Assembly: GCF_932526225.1 (NCBI RefSeq)
Contig: NC_064036.1
Location: 15,061,181-15,121,180, forward strand
Length of the DNA stretch: 60,000 nt
Direction: 5' to 3'
DNA from: Nematostella vectensis
Taxonomy: Eukaryota > Cnidaria > Anthozoa > Actiniaria > Edwardsiidae
The notes below the pieces were generated by a model, which did not search any database, was not told the origin of the DNA, and saw only the letters and a program-made list of their open reading frames with translations. Each line of letters opens with the position of its first letter. Position 1 is the stretch's first letter. The position numbers and the translations under genes were made by a program. Positions 1 through 12,400 of this stretch are shown here, piece after piece.

Positions 1-60
1 GAACATCTAAAAATACGCAGGATTCGAAAGTTATGATCCTGGTAATAATCCTTCCGAATC

Positions 61-235
61 CTTCGGGCCGCAGGATTCTGAAGGAGTAGCCCCTTTACAT
101 GCCAAGGGTTATAGGTAATGAGCTTTTTGTTTGCGGGCCGCAGGATTCTGAAGGAGTAGCCAATTTACCCTGCGAAGGTGATAGGTAAAGATATTTTGTT
201 TGCGGGCCGCAGGATTATGAAGGAGTGAAATTCAT
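61..235 (+). repeat. Tandem copies of the REV1 3' splice site (about 70 bp period)
   Basis: The string GGGCCGCAGGATTCTGAAGG occurs near 65 and 136. A variant, GGGCCGCAGGATTATGAAGG, spans the real exon start at 204-223. Each copy therefore contains the AG acceptor plus about 17 nt of exon-like sequence, followed by unrelated intron sequence. A more decayed copy may lie at 17-30. Confidence 0.75.
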
Positions 236-3200
236 CGAGGAGCTTGCTGGAGAAGTTCACAAGCGACTTCGAGAAGTTGGGTTAAAGGGGAGATGTATCA
301 CACTCAAGGTAGATGGTAACTTTTCTAAGATAAACAGTGCGCACTGAATTGTCGAGGGACGTGGTGAAAACGATGTTTACCGCCAAAAATACATTTCATT
401 TCTTGTGTACTTAAGGCAGCCATACCTTTGTTATTGTTTTCATTTAACATCAAAAGGCACATTATGAGCCAAAATCTTTAAATAACCATCGAAAAACCAA
501 AGTTTAATGCTTTATTTACCAAATTTCCGATGGAAATGGATGCTTTTACACATTTGGTACTTTGCTAGGATGACAAAATGGCGGCTGACAGGCTGTTTAA
601 TATGTCCCATAGCAGGATGATATCACAGTGTGTCATGTACATTAGTTGTATTATTTGTTATTATTAATACTTAAAATTTGTTCCTTTTTAGCTTAAGGTA
701 CGACAGGAAGGTGCGCCTATGCCTCGAAAGTTCATGGGTCACGGAATCTGTGACAATGTCTCACGCTCGGCCACCCTTGTCGAGCCCACGGATGATAACA
801 GCGTCATAGCAAGGGAGTGCCTGAATCTATTAAAAACGCTAAACATACCTGCGCATGACTTCAGGGGATTGGGGATTCAAGTAAGCAAGCTGACCAATAG
901 TAGTGCTGGCTCAAAGACATTATTTGATTTTATGAGGTGTGAAGACAGTACTGCGGAAAAACAAGAGAAAGATGAGATTAGAACTGCTAGTGATAAAGAG
1001 GATAAACAGCCCTATGTGAACGCCGTTGGCGAAAATATTCAAGGCACAATAGAAAATTCCGATTTACAAACGGATCTAGAAAATAGAAAGAATATTGATC
1101 AATTACGGAATGCGAAAAACCATAGCAGCCAAGACATAGCTACATCACATTCTGCTGGTCGTGGGATACCAGATATAGACTTTGCACATCTAAGTGATAC
1201 ACAGTGTATCGATAACAGCTTGTGCAACAGTATTGCCGGCGATGTATCCAACAGACAGTCTAGAGATGAAGAAAAAGCTCCTTTGTCGCCAGATATGGAT
1301 AAAATGCAATGTTTTAGCCCACCAGACTCGCTTCCACCTTTGCCCAAATTTACACCTTCCCCCTCCGGGTACCCGTGCCGGACGGGCGTCAACCAGGGTG
1401 TAGAGTCATCAGGTAACGTATCAGGGCCCCTATACCTCCCGTCTCCGTCCCAGATCGACCCTTCAGTATTAGAGGCCCTCCCTGCGGATATAAGGGCAGG
1501 CATCGAAAGACACTACGCTGAAAGGAATGGTGGACAACCCGGGAACAGTCAAACGAGGTCTCGGCCCAGTTTAGATATCACGAAATCATCTCCGGAACCT
1601 GGCGTCGGTAGGCGGCTTGTTATTAGGGAACTGCCCTCTCCATCACAGCTAGATCCAGAATGCCTTGCTGCCCTGCCTAAAAAGCTTCAAGACGAGCTGC
1701 AACAAGCTTACCGTCGAAGGCCGATTGCAAAGCGGATACACTACGAGGGGATTCCGACATGTTCTCGGTCCGATCCCGTAACCGTTGAAGAGGTTCAACC
1801 TTTTGAGCTCGGCAACTCGACAGAACAGGTAGAATTTCACCTTGACTCCTCTCACAGCTTATTGTTTTTCTTTTTATGTGCATATTATTAATCCCGTGTA
1901 TTGAAACGTGAACAGGTCATCGAGGATAATACTATCCCTAGTCCTTCTCGAGTGGTTAGTCTCGGAGGGGCGATCACCCTAGCGGAAGTGAAAGCTACGA
2001 TTCGCGAATGGACTTTGACACCAGGTAGAGAAACTGACCTTAGTATCAGGCGTTCGGGCCGGCTTCCTGTGATTGGTAAGAGTTATGACGTCACAGTTAG
2101 CCATCTCTGAGCTGCCTCTTCCCAGCCTCTCTTGCCTCACAATCAACCACAAGAGTCCCGAGCATAGCGCCTAGGGACTAGGCTTGGAGTATTAGTTTCT
2201 TTTTTATGCGTTATTTAGTAACAAATATTCTCATTTATGCGTGCGTCTGTCCTCTAATAGATGCACAGATGACGTAACAGCGTGTCATGAACAAAAAAGT
2301 ACGAAACGAGACGCAGTCGAATTGCGTGTCTGTTGTTCATAACACGCTGTGGCGTTCTCTGTGCATCTATTAGATGACAGACGCACATACAATCTAGTTT
2401 TGGTGAGCGCGCGCGCATGCTGACGCCAAGCTTCCTCTAATAATACATGGACCCTTGACCAATCAGAGCGCGCGATCTACGAGTATTGTTGTATAACCTC
2501 TAACACATGGACCCTTGACCAATCAGAGCGCGCGATCTACGAGTATTGTTGTATAACCTCTAATAACACATGGACCCTTGACCAATCAGTGCGCGCGATT
2601 ACGAGAATTGTTGTATACCCTCTAACACATGGACCCTTGACCAATCAGAGCGCGCGATCTACGAGTATTGTTGTATAACCTCTAATAACACATGGACCCT
2701 TGAACAATCAGAGCGCGCGATTTACGAGTGTCGTTATATGAAAGAAAACACATCCACTCAATATTTATATTTCCTTACATGTAGTGCCACTGGATGAGGA
2801 CGTGGACGAAGTATCAAATTATCTTCTGCGGTTAATTGATGCGCGCAACCTCGAGCTCCTGTGGAATGTCATCAAATACATGTTGCGGTGAATACTAAGC
2901 TTCTACAACTTGCCTTGGTGTTAAGTGCATTCACCTACCTCCTCCCCCTCCAATATTGACGTGTCTTTACAAGGAACAGCGACTATTAGGCTAAATTCTG
3001 ATAATAACCATGAATTTCCGTATAATTTGGCTTAAATGTGCCTCGTTTGCGACGCGCTCTTCGTGTTGGTTAGAAAACACGGTTTTCGTTGTGTAATCCG
3101 AGCTACTAAACCCGTGGCGCGCGAACAGTCACCGACGCACTAGTCGAAACGCGCCGTCTCATAAAAAATTCTACTTGCGTCGCGAACAAGGCACATTTAA

Positions 3201-3793
3201 GCCAAATTATAGGAAAATTCGTGGTTTATTATCAGAATTTAGCCTAACAATCGCTGTTCCAGCCGCCCTTGTCTTTATCTGTTTCTCTGCTTCTTTGATG
3301 GTCTGTTTGATGGTCAAGTTAGTGCCCCCTTCTCACCCCTTGAATATTGCCGTGCCTTTATCCCTTTCTCCGCTTATCTCATGGGCCATTTTATCTTGTT
3401 GTCAAGTCCATTCACCCTTCTTCCACCCTGCTGCTACCCCTTTCTTCGCTTCTCTAACGGTCCGTCTTACACTGTGGTCAATACCCTGTGGTCTTACCCT
3501 GTGGTACAATATTGCCGTGTGTTTATCTCTTTATCCGTTTCCGTAATTGTCCACCTAACCCTGTTTAAAGCGCGTTCACCATACTTCCAGCCTGCTGCCC
3601 ACAAACAAGGGTGTTTGGTGCCGCTTTTTTCTTCCCTGATGTTCTATCTTACCATGTTATCAGATGCGTTCAACCCCGAGGGATGGAGGATTGGAGAGAG
3701 GCGTGTCAGGGCATCATAGACAAAGTCCAGACGAGTATCGTAGGGCAATATGGCAGCAGACTGCCCATTGAAAAAGTCGCCCTATTGATGTGA
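213..3793 (+). CDS. REV1: REV1 DNA repair polymerase, C-terminal 524 residues (5' part outside window)
   Basis: REV1 is a Y-family deoxycytidyl transferase and the scaffold of translesion DNA synthesis in the nucleus. Exons as modelled: 213-308, 692-1828, 1916-2024, 2785-2887, 3664-3793 (stop TGA 3791-3793); together 1575 nt, phases compatible. The first two exons hold the end of the polymerase little-finger domain (EELAGEVHKRL, then FMGHGICDNVSRSATL and DFRGLGIQVSKL). Two ubiquitin-binding motifs follow, at about residues 282-306 (SPSQIDPSVLEALPADI) and 346-372 (SPSQLDPECLAALPKKL) of the fragment. The last three exons make the C-terminal domain (TLAEVKATIREW, VSNYLLRLIDARNLELLW, EDWREACQGIIDKVQ), which in known REV1 binds REV7 and the other Y-family polymerases. 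The exon 4/5 join reproduces the spacing of vertebrate REV1 after VIKYM. The catalytic and BRCT exons must lie before base 1. Identification is firm; the exon 1 boundary is the least certain. Confidence 0.93.
2241..2386. mobile_element. Foldback/MITE-like inverted repeat in a REV1 intron
   Basis: The two ends, starting GTGCGTCTGT and ending ACAGACGCAC, are complementary over about 50 bp with few mismatches (TAATAGATGCACAGA against its reverse complement). Only about 45 bp lie between them. There is no coding capacity and no clear target duplication. A small non-autonomous DNA transposon is the likely origin. Confidence 0.75.
2432..2735. repeat. Minisatellite, about 58-60 bp unit, 5 copies
   Basis: The core ACCCTTGACCAATCAG followed by GCGCGCGA recurs at about 2452, 2512, 2574, 2634 and 2695 within the REV1 intron 2025-2784. 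Every unit carries CCAAT and an alternating GCGCGCG tract. Unlike other arrays in the window it does not contain the neighbouring splice site. Confidence 0.85.
2973..3260. mobile_element. MITE with about 85-bp terminal inverted repeats in the last REV1 intron
   Basis: The left arm (GGAACAGCGACTATTAGGCT, to about 3055) and right arm (3175-3260, ending CGCTGTTCC) are near-perfect reverse complements; both contain TAATTTGGCTTAAATGTGCC in opposite orientation. The centre is CpG-rich and non-coding. Open frames across the right arm are not genes. Confidence 0.82.
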
Positions 3794-4383
3794 TGTACTA
3801 CTCCATCCTATCATTGTAGCAAAGTTCAGACTAGGGTGTCACAGGCCATCAGAATCACCCTGGAAAACGGGTACATGTGTACTTCAACCAATTAATAATT
3901 ATTGAAATCCGAACATTTTAGCTTCCGGATATTTCGTCCCAGAAAGAGAAGTAAAATGTCGTACTAACAATAACCTCAGCAAATGTTTATATTATATTCT
4001 CCAAACTGTAAAAACTCTGATGATATTTGGTACTGTTGCTGGTTTTCTTTGTACTGCTGTCATCCTCTTTACTTTCAAGTCAGGTTAAGTCAGGTTCGAT
4101 ATCATCCGTTTTGCCGTCATTTTTTTTTTTATGTTTAAATAGATGGTTTTACGTCATGAAAAAGTAGGCGAGTATTTTCCCTTTTAATCGGTTTTGGTTG
4201 TTCAGGCCCGTGCTTATGGTACTAAGGCTTATTTGTCATCCCACCTTTTCCTAAGTAATTGCCTCTCCTACACCCTTGGTTAGATACACAAACGTCATCT
4301 GACTGATTTCTGAATTACTTTTTCCAAGAATCGTTAAAACGTCCAACCCCAACTTCTACACAAACATGGAAAACACTCAGATG

Positions 4384-4389
4384 AATAAA
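4384..4389 (+). promoter_or_regulatory. Possible REV1 polyadenylation signal AATAAA
   Basis: This is a canonical AATAAA about 590 nt after the REV1 stop, followed by a T-rich stretch (CCTTTTTCTCTTTATT). Position and sense strand fit, but AT-rich DNA gives such hexamers by chance. Confidence 0.3.
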
Positions 4390-6288
4390 TCCTTTTTCTC
4401 TTTATTAACCTTTAATGCAGTGTATTTGATAACTATCAATTAAAGTAATAGTTGCACTATAATAACAATTTCCTTATTCTGCTGTGGGGCTTTTTGAAAC
4501 CCAATAAATAAGTGCTGTAATACCCTTGCACCAGACTTCCCCGGCCGACTTATGGCAAAACCTATTCCTAGAGAATATATGAATATACGTGACCACGACG
4601 CAGTCCTGTCGTAATCACCCTTGCGCACAATTATGCCTCCTAAACCGGCGAAACACAAGGTCGGATTGAGGATATGGGATGGAGGAAATTAGTGGCGGTT
4701 ATATCTCCCCCTATGAAATCCTCCGGGACACTCAATATAAGCGTAGAGGGGTTCCCCCCCCCCCTCTCCCTTCCTCTTCACGCATTCGGTTATAGAGGTG
4801 GTTATATCTTATCCAATGAAATCCTCCGGGACATCCTCCCCTCCTCTTGAGAAACCCAATCCGACCCTGTTGTCTCTACTAATTGTTTAGCGGGTGTTAT
4901 GGCAAGACTGTGCCCGTTGTAACCCCAGTGATAATAAGTAAGCGTTAGTTTCGCATGGTATGGTGGCTGGCTGAGATACTCAATACTTAGTAAAGAGCCA
5001 TTGAATATTGAGCATTGTTGAGTTGGGTTATCTCTATCACAGCGTCCAATTTAAATTCCGTGCTCAAGCGTAATTACACGCAAACAATGAATCATTTGAT
5101 ATATCATTTGATATAAGCGTTGCATTCAATGCTTTATCTCAGGTTTTAATGGCCATCGGAATAGCCTTACATACATCAGGGTCAATCACAAAGCCGTGTT
5201 AAGACACACCACATTCGTGATTGACACGATGTACAAACGATAAAGCCATATTGGTTTAAAGGTCTCGAGGCGATTATAATGGCACCATTATTCGCCTTGG
5301 AATAAGATAGACGTAATTAATACCCGAATATGAGAAAAATATTCATGCTAATAATAATCTAATAATACACCACACATGCCTGTGGCTTTGTTTTCAATAC
5401 CAATATTTTTAAAATTTGATTAAATTATCTATATAATCTTTTTCTTGTAATGATATCATTCCCAATACCAAAAGAGCATAGACAATATGTCCGAGAATTT
5501 TGCAAAGTTCTGTGAACAAACTACCTTTATTTTTGCAATTTGTATTCCAAGATCCTGCTTGAAAGTAAATTCGATGAGTGAAAAACAGAACAACAGAGAC
5601 AGCACAAAGTATTAGTGTGAAAGTCGAATTAGTTAAGCTTGTTAGAGTTAGGTTAGGTTACATGGGATTAAAAGCAGATTTCCAAGTATGCATGACCCAT
5701 CAGCCTATTGAATATGGAAACATCATTTAGCATACAAGGAGTTATCCACAAATCAAATACGAGAACATAACCAAGAAATCTTAACACGTTAACATTTTAA
5801 ACTTTAACCACAACCACTATGTGCTGTTTTCTAGTTTAACTCTATTGGCCATGCGTCCATGTGCTGGTGTGGCGTTCCACAGTGAACTATACTAGTGCTG
5901 TGAGTGATAACATTGTCTTTAGGTGACGTGCGCCAGCGAGCATCATGCACAGCGTTACCACACTTCGGGTGCTACAAACATGCACAAATAACAAATACCG
6001 AAATCAAACAAATGGACAACACAAAAATAAAATGAGACAGAGATAAAAAAAAAAATAATAAAATTTAACAATTCAGTTATAACACAAATGTTCCACAAAT
6101 ACGGTTGCAATTACAACTCAAACTACACATTATCCCCTTATTATATCATACCATGTGCTCAACACAGAATAATTCATTATCATTTACATTATTTTTAAAA
6201 GTACCCCGATCATTATTATTTAAGAGTAAGAAAGTGCATTCATGAACTTTGTTTCTGGACCCTCGTGACAATAGATGCCAAGTCTCAA

Positions 6289-6294
6289 TTTAAT
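6289..6294 (-). promoter_or_regulatory. Possible ANO-A polyadenylation signal ATTAAA
   Basis: The plus strand reads TTTAAT, giving ATTAAA on the minus strand about 200 nt after the ANO-A stop codon. This is the second most common animal poly(A) hexamer. Chance occurrence is not excluded. Confidence 0.3.
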
Positions 6295-6493
6295 TCCTTA
6301 TTTCCCCCACCGCCCTTTCGTCTTACCAGTAAGGTATAACTACACCAAAAACCGACCAGAACCTGGCATAAGGCTAAAGCAAAGATGAAACTTGCTGAAG
6401 ATGGACAAGATCGATAAATCTTGTTTAGACATCTTGGACCCTCTCAAACAACTCGAGGTTACGCCCCAAATTATAAGTGACTACCCAGAGGAG

Positions 6494-9400
6494 TTAGGGT
6501 AGTTCGTCTTCAACTTCCTCACCACTTTCGCCAGATCCCATGAGGTTATGATGGTCTGCAAGAGCCTGCTTAGCCAAGTATGCCTCGCGTTTGATGATGA
6601 TCTCCAGCTCTGTTGGAATGTCTGGAACCATCATGTCAATCAAGCGCATGACGAAGAACACGACGTGCTTATGAAAAACAACAACAACAAAATGTTAATC
6701 AAGCGCATGACGAAGAACACGACGTGCTTATGAAAAACAACAAAATGTTAATCAAGCGCATGACGAAGAACACGACGTGCTTATGAAAAACAACAAAATG
6801 TTAGTCAAGCGCATGACGAAGAACACGACGTGCTTATGAAAAACAACAAAATGTCAATCAAGCGCATGACGAAGAACACGACGTGCTTATGAAAAACAAC
6901 AAATTGTCAATCAAGCGCATGACAAAGAACACGACGTGCTTATGAAAAACAACAAAATGTTAATCAAGCGCATGACGAAGAACACGACGTGCTTATGAAA
7001 AACAACAACAACAAAATGTCAATCAAGCGCATGACAAAGAACACGACGTGCTTATGAAAAACAACAAAATGTCAATCAAGCGCATGACGAAGAACACGAC
7101 GTGCTCATGAAAAACAACAAAATGTAAATCAAGCGCATGACAAAGAACACGATGTGCTTATGAAAAACAACAACAACAAAAATTCAATCAAGCGCATGAC
7201 AAAGAACACGATGTGCTTATGAAAAACAACAACAAAATGTCAATCAAGCGCATGACGAAGAACAAAATATGCTTTATGAAAAGCAACATCAACAAAATGT
7301 CAATCAAGCGCATGACCAAGGGAGCAATGTGCTTAGGATGAAAAACAACAAAATGTCAATCAAGCACATCACGAAGAACACGACGTGCTCGAATGACACA
7401 ACAACAAAATGTCAACAAGCACCATATGCCGAAGAACATGATGTGTTTGAGATGAAAAAGAAAAAAATGTCAATCACGCACATAAGAGAGTATTGAGCTT
7501 ACGAAAACCAACAACATGTCAATCAAGTCATGACAAAGAACACGATGGCCTTGAATAAAAACAAAAAACAAAACAAAAACAATGCGTACCTCAAACATGA
7601 TGACAAATCCAAGACGCAGGGCGAGGAGATGCCAGTAGAATACCGTGAAGTGTCCCTCAGGATCGCGGAACTCTTGGTACCTATAGATAATCACACGCCA
7701 TATCATAACCATCGAATATCACTTTACATCACTGAATCAATCACTGAATGAGATCACCGAACTCCTGAAACCAAACGAAAATAAAACCATCGTATACCGG
7801 CCCTTCGCCTATGCTCTTCATGGTCAAAGACTGAATGCATACCTGCACGGTTTGAGTGTGGTATTTCTCGGAGCCCAAGCCAATGTGTAGTTCGTGTATC
7901 CCTCAAGTGAAAAGTTTTCGGACACGGCGTATCGATACAACAGCTTGGGAAGGAAGGTGGACGTAAAAGCGATCAAGAACGCCTGATATGGAAAAAAAAA
8001 ATAACGGAATTGCATCAGTATAATTAGCAATATGAAAGAAAAAAAATCCTTTGGGAATTTTCGATATGAAAAAGAAATGGTAAAGATGTGATTCAGTGTA
8101 CTTTTAAAAGTCTAGACAAAACGATAAAAACAAATGCGACTTGCCCGCGTCACCCCTACAACTTCTTTCGTTGAGTGTAAATGTAGCCCACGACTTCGCT
8201 ACGACACGAAAAAGTCGTAGGGTTTTATAACCATGGTGGATGCAAATAAAAAATAAAATGAAATGAAAGAAGAAAGCGCCCAAGACTAGTTTCAGCCGCC
8301 ATTTTTTACTCCCGTACAATACCGATCGACTCAAAGAAACCATATCTATCGGCCAATTCAAGAAAGTAAACGAGAAATTCTCAATCAAATATCATTAATA
8401 AAGTACAGTCGTTAATCATGGATAAATATTTTAAAGTTTTCTTGCAAGTTAACAGCTGTATTTTCAATTTCTAACAACAACAAAGGAGTGGGCGATCGAC
8501 ATTCTTTAAGATATTAGCCTTCCTCTGTGGTACTCACGTTACTAATGACGGCGATCTTGGCCACGCTGTCCAGAATATTAAACCAGATACCGATATCCTG
8601 GGCTCGGTCCGCTATCGGACGTCGTACCTCACATACAAATTTGTCCGAGTCAATACGGATCTCGAAGATGTTGTTGGCCAGAGCAAAGAATGGAGCAAGT
8701 GGGAAAGCAGCCACGAAAATGGTGATGAAGCCAAATTGCAGGACTGCAAAACAACCATGCTATCAACTCGAGGTTAAGGTAAATGGTAAGACTACAGCCG
8801 AGCTGAGTCCGTGTGGAAACAATAAAAATAAAACAATTCACTTAGAGTTTAATGTTGTAACCTTCCTGGTCTGAGTAAAAGAAACTGCGGCTTTGCCAAC
8901 TATTTTGCTCCGACGAGGGGCTAATAGAGATGGCTCTGTAGAGCAGTCATGGTCAAGCTATTAATGTTAACCCATCTCAAGATGGAAGTAATTCAAGTCA
9001 TAAAACAACACAGTCAAAAACGCAACAATGACAGCAGCAAGACATGATACCAGGAGCGCTGACACGTGTACTCGTGGATAAGAACTGTCTAGCTCACACA
9101 GGCTACCATCTGCTAGGTTTATGGCACATTTTATATAGCTTCGGTGCTACGAGTGCTCTCTTGGTTGTCTAGTACCTAGTACAGTTATTATGGCCAGAAT
9201 ACCACCACTTCTAGAAGAGTACGACTTCTGGTCGAAGTGCTCTATCTAACAAATTAGGTATTAATTATCGCCACACGACTCACTCATCTCGAGGTACTCT
9301 TGGAAAAGACCCTCGTTCTCCACCAGTTCAAAGTCCTGCTCCCATCGCGGTTTAATCTCGTCCTTGGATGTTCCTCGCTTCTTTCTCTTAATCCATTGCT

Positions 9401-12400
9401 TCACCAACCTAAAAGAACACGTTATTCATCAGCACTGATTGCTTAGTTCCTCATTTTTCACCGGCGTAGCCAGGATTTTTAACGGGAAGGGGCCCAAATG
9501 GCCCTTTCAAGGCATTTTCTACTGTACTTTAGATAATGCCTAATATTGTATTTTTGTACTATATTTTTGGCTGCTTGAAGGGGGAAACCGCCCCCCTGGG
9601 CCACCCTCCTGGCTACGTCCATGGTAGGATTGAGGGTCAAAGCCGGAAACAATGAAATACATACTTTAAATTTAAAGTGACTTAGTAATAAACACCCAAA
9701 GTTTGACACTTTTTCCTTTGTGCTACACAGGCAAATGGAAGGATTTTACTATGCGCACGGGCGGATTTTAACATGATTGCATTTAGAATGAAGACAGAAT
9801 CGACAGTACCGCTGTTGTTGGGGGACTTACGGAATGGCGATCTCCTGTACGTTGTTGATCATCTGTTTACCGACCATGATGATCACGAGCTGTTGGGCAA
9901 GCTCCATCAGGCACCCACCTGGGCTGCACTGTTATGTGAATAAACACAGCAAACACATTAAGGGATTACACAGTAAGGGAAATTCACACAGCAAACACAG
10001 GGATTGACTGTTAGGTGAATAAACACAGCAAACACATTAAGGGATTACACAGTTAGGGAAATTCTCACAGCAAACACATTAGAGGGATTGCACTGTTAGG
10101 CAAAACCACACAGCAAACACAGAGAGAGATTGCACTCTTAGGCATAATCACACAACGAATACATTAGAGAGGGATTCCATTGTTAGATGAATTCACACAG
10201 CGAACACATTAGTAAGGGATTGCACAATTAGACAAAACCATTTAGCGAACTTATTAGAGGGATTCCACAGATAGAAAAAAAATCACACAGCAAACTCATT
10301 ATTAGAGGGCCTGCTCAGTTAGACAAAATTACAGCGAAGACATCTTAACAAGCGAACATAACATGGCTGCAAACCTAGACAAAATTACCAAGCACGAAAA
10401 AAGGTGCCGTGCATAACCCAGGAAACTGGATGTATGAATGCTAAGAGAATGAATTCGCCTTGTATTCATAAGGCTTAATTTCAGGCAGGTAATGTATCAG
10501 TATGAAAACACAAACCTCTTCCTGACGCAGTCCAAACAGTCTGCGATAGTGGCCGGGATAGCCTACGAGCCTGGAGAGAGAAGGTAAAACACATTAGAAA
10601 CACTTTTTATATAAGTGAAGTATAATAGGCATTTATCTGGTGCTGGGATAAACTACGATCCTGGCGAGAGAGAATGTAAAACACGTTAAAGGCACTTCTA
10701 TGACAGGTACTGGTATATGTCCTACACGACTGGAAGGAAGAAGGTAAAAACATATCAGCCACCTGTAGAACACGTACTGGGATACCGCCTACGGGCATGG
10801 GGAGGGAGATCTCTCACTCACTTTCCCTTGAAGAAGGCGACGTAGAAGATGGAAGAGTAGAAGTTAGCGAATTGGAACACAAATACTTTGAAGGTCAGAC
10901 TATCTTCGTACTCTGTCTGTGTACGGTGCATCTCTGATGAGGGTAAACAGAAACAGAAGAGAAGATCATGTGGGGAATGTGGCTCGTTGATTTACGTTCG
11001 GATCTGCAAAATGCGCACATGCGAATGTCCATGCTTCTACTTACCCCAGTGTGTTAGAGCCAGGGCTACGCGCTCATAGACCTACGAGAGAGAAGAATCT
11101 TCTTAAGGTATGCCCAATAGGTTATAGGAAAGTCTTACACTAGTTCTTCAATTAAGAAAATATGCTGAACCCACCTATGTGGGAAGTGACATGCCCCTTC
11201 ACTCCCCTTCTATATTAATGCTCCCACTGTTACATTATACCCCATGTATACCCCCCTACTTAGATAATAAATACATCGTGCCTACCCTGCTTAGTATCAT
11301 GATGATGGTCAAGTTGACGAAGGCGCCGGTGGAGTTGGCAATTTGAAGTGCATAGGCCCTGGTAGAGGGGTTACGTGCGAGCGGTCTGTATACAAGCAAC
11401 TTGTAGACGATAACACCAACCATGAATACCAACACCAGCGAGACCTGAAATCACAGACAACAAGGTCAACCACAGACGCCAAGGTCAACTAGACACGCCA
11501 AGGTCAACCAAAGACGCTAAGGTCAACCAAAGACGCTAAGGTCAAAGGAGTGTACCTTTTAGGAAAAAATATTTTTAAAGGGGCTTCTATCATTTGCTCA
11601 TTTAGCTTACGCATAGCGTTTCTCGTGGGCCGTGCAAAAGAACTCATAATTCTCTTCTCCTACCAGGAGTATGACTAGGGAACCACGATGAAATTCTTCA
11701 TGCCACCTTTGGTCTCCTTTCATTGCATAATGTTAAGCAAACCATGGCCGAAGAAAAACTCTGATCCGTTTTTCATCGGCACTTACAAATATACTCAAGG
11801 ATCTCTCGGATCCAAGCCTTCAAAACACGTGAAACGATTATACTTTTTCAAGTCAGAGGCTTTAAGGGGACTTACAGTAGTGATTCAAATCATGGAATGT
11901 TTCTTGCTGAAAAGGTCGTATTTGAACCTTACCATGGTAAATACGATGGCGATACCGGAGAACAGACGCGGCTTACGCTTCTCGTCAGGGAAATGCGGCT
12001 CCAGGATCCCAGTGACGGGATTACGTTCTACTGTGGGAGCTAACGCTGCGAACGTGGGGCGGGGACGTTCCTAAAGTCACACAGACTAGTTATTTTGAAT
12101 CTGTTTGGCCACACGTAAATAAGGACAGTATCTGATTACGGGTATTACGGATGAATATTAGGTACAATATCTCTTGTGTGAAATAGACTTCAGACACTAT
12201 GAGTTTACAAACCTGGTTCCAGAGCCTCGAACGTTTCTCTATATTTAATGGCCAGCGAGGTTGAGACGAGGGCTACTAAATAGAGAGACGTTCGAGGCTC
12301 TGGAACCAGGGTATGAGTTTACAAGCAAAGAAACATTATTCAAACGTAAGGACTTTTAGCTTCAAGGCGGAATAACAAGCAACAAAAACGCTCAACGTTT

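Larger units (their letters stand above)
3794..6493. other. Convergent intergenic region between REV1 and ANO-A
   Basis: This AT-rich stretch separates the two convergent stop codons. It should hold both 3' UTRs. It contains an AATAAA on the plus strand (4384-4389) and an ATTAAA on the minus strand (6289-6294). A local two-copy repeat around ATGAAATCCTCCGGGACA (about 4712 and 4817) includes a C tract. I see no coding exon, RNA gene or mobile-element end. Confidence 0.6.

Noticed and set aside
3175-3719. Hydrophobic plus-strand frames upstream of the last REV1 exon
   Set aside because: They overlap a MITE arm and pyrimidine-rich intron sequence; only 3664-3793 fits REV1.
9929-9933. Acceptor five bases further into the exon, at 9924-9925
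   Set aside because: It breaks the phase with the preceding exon and loses the conserved Cys-Ser before PGGC; 9929-9930 restores both here and in ANO-B.
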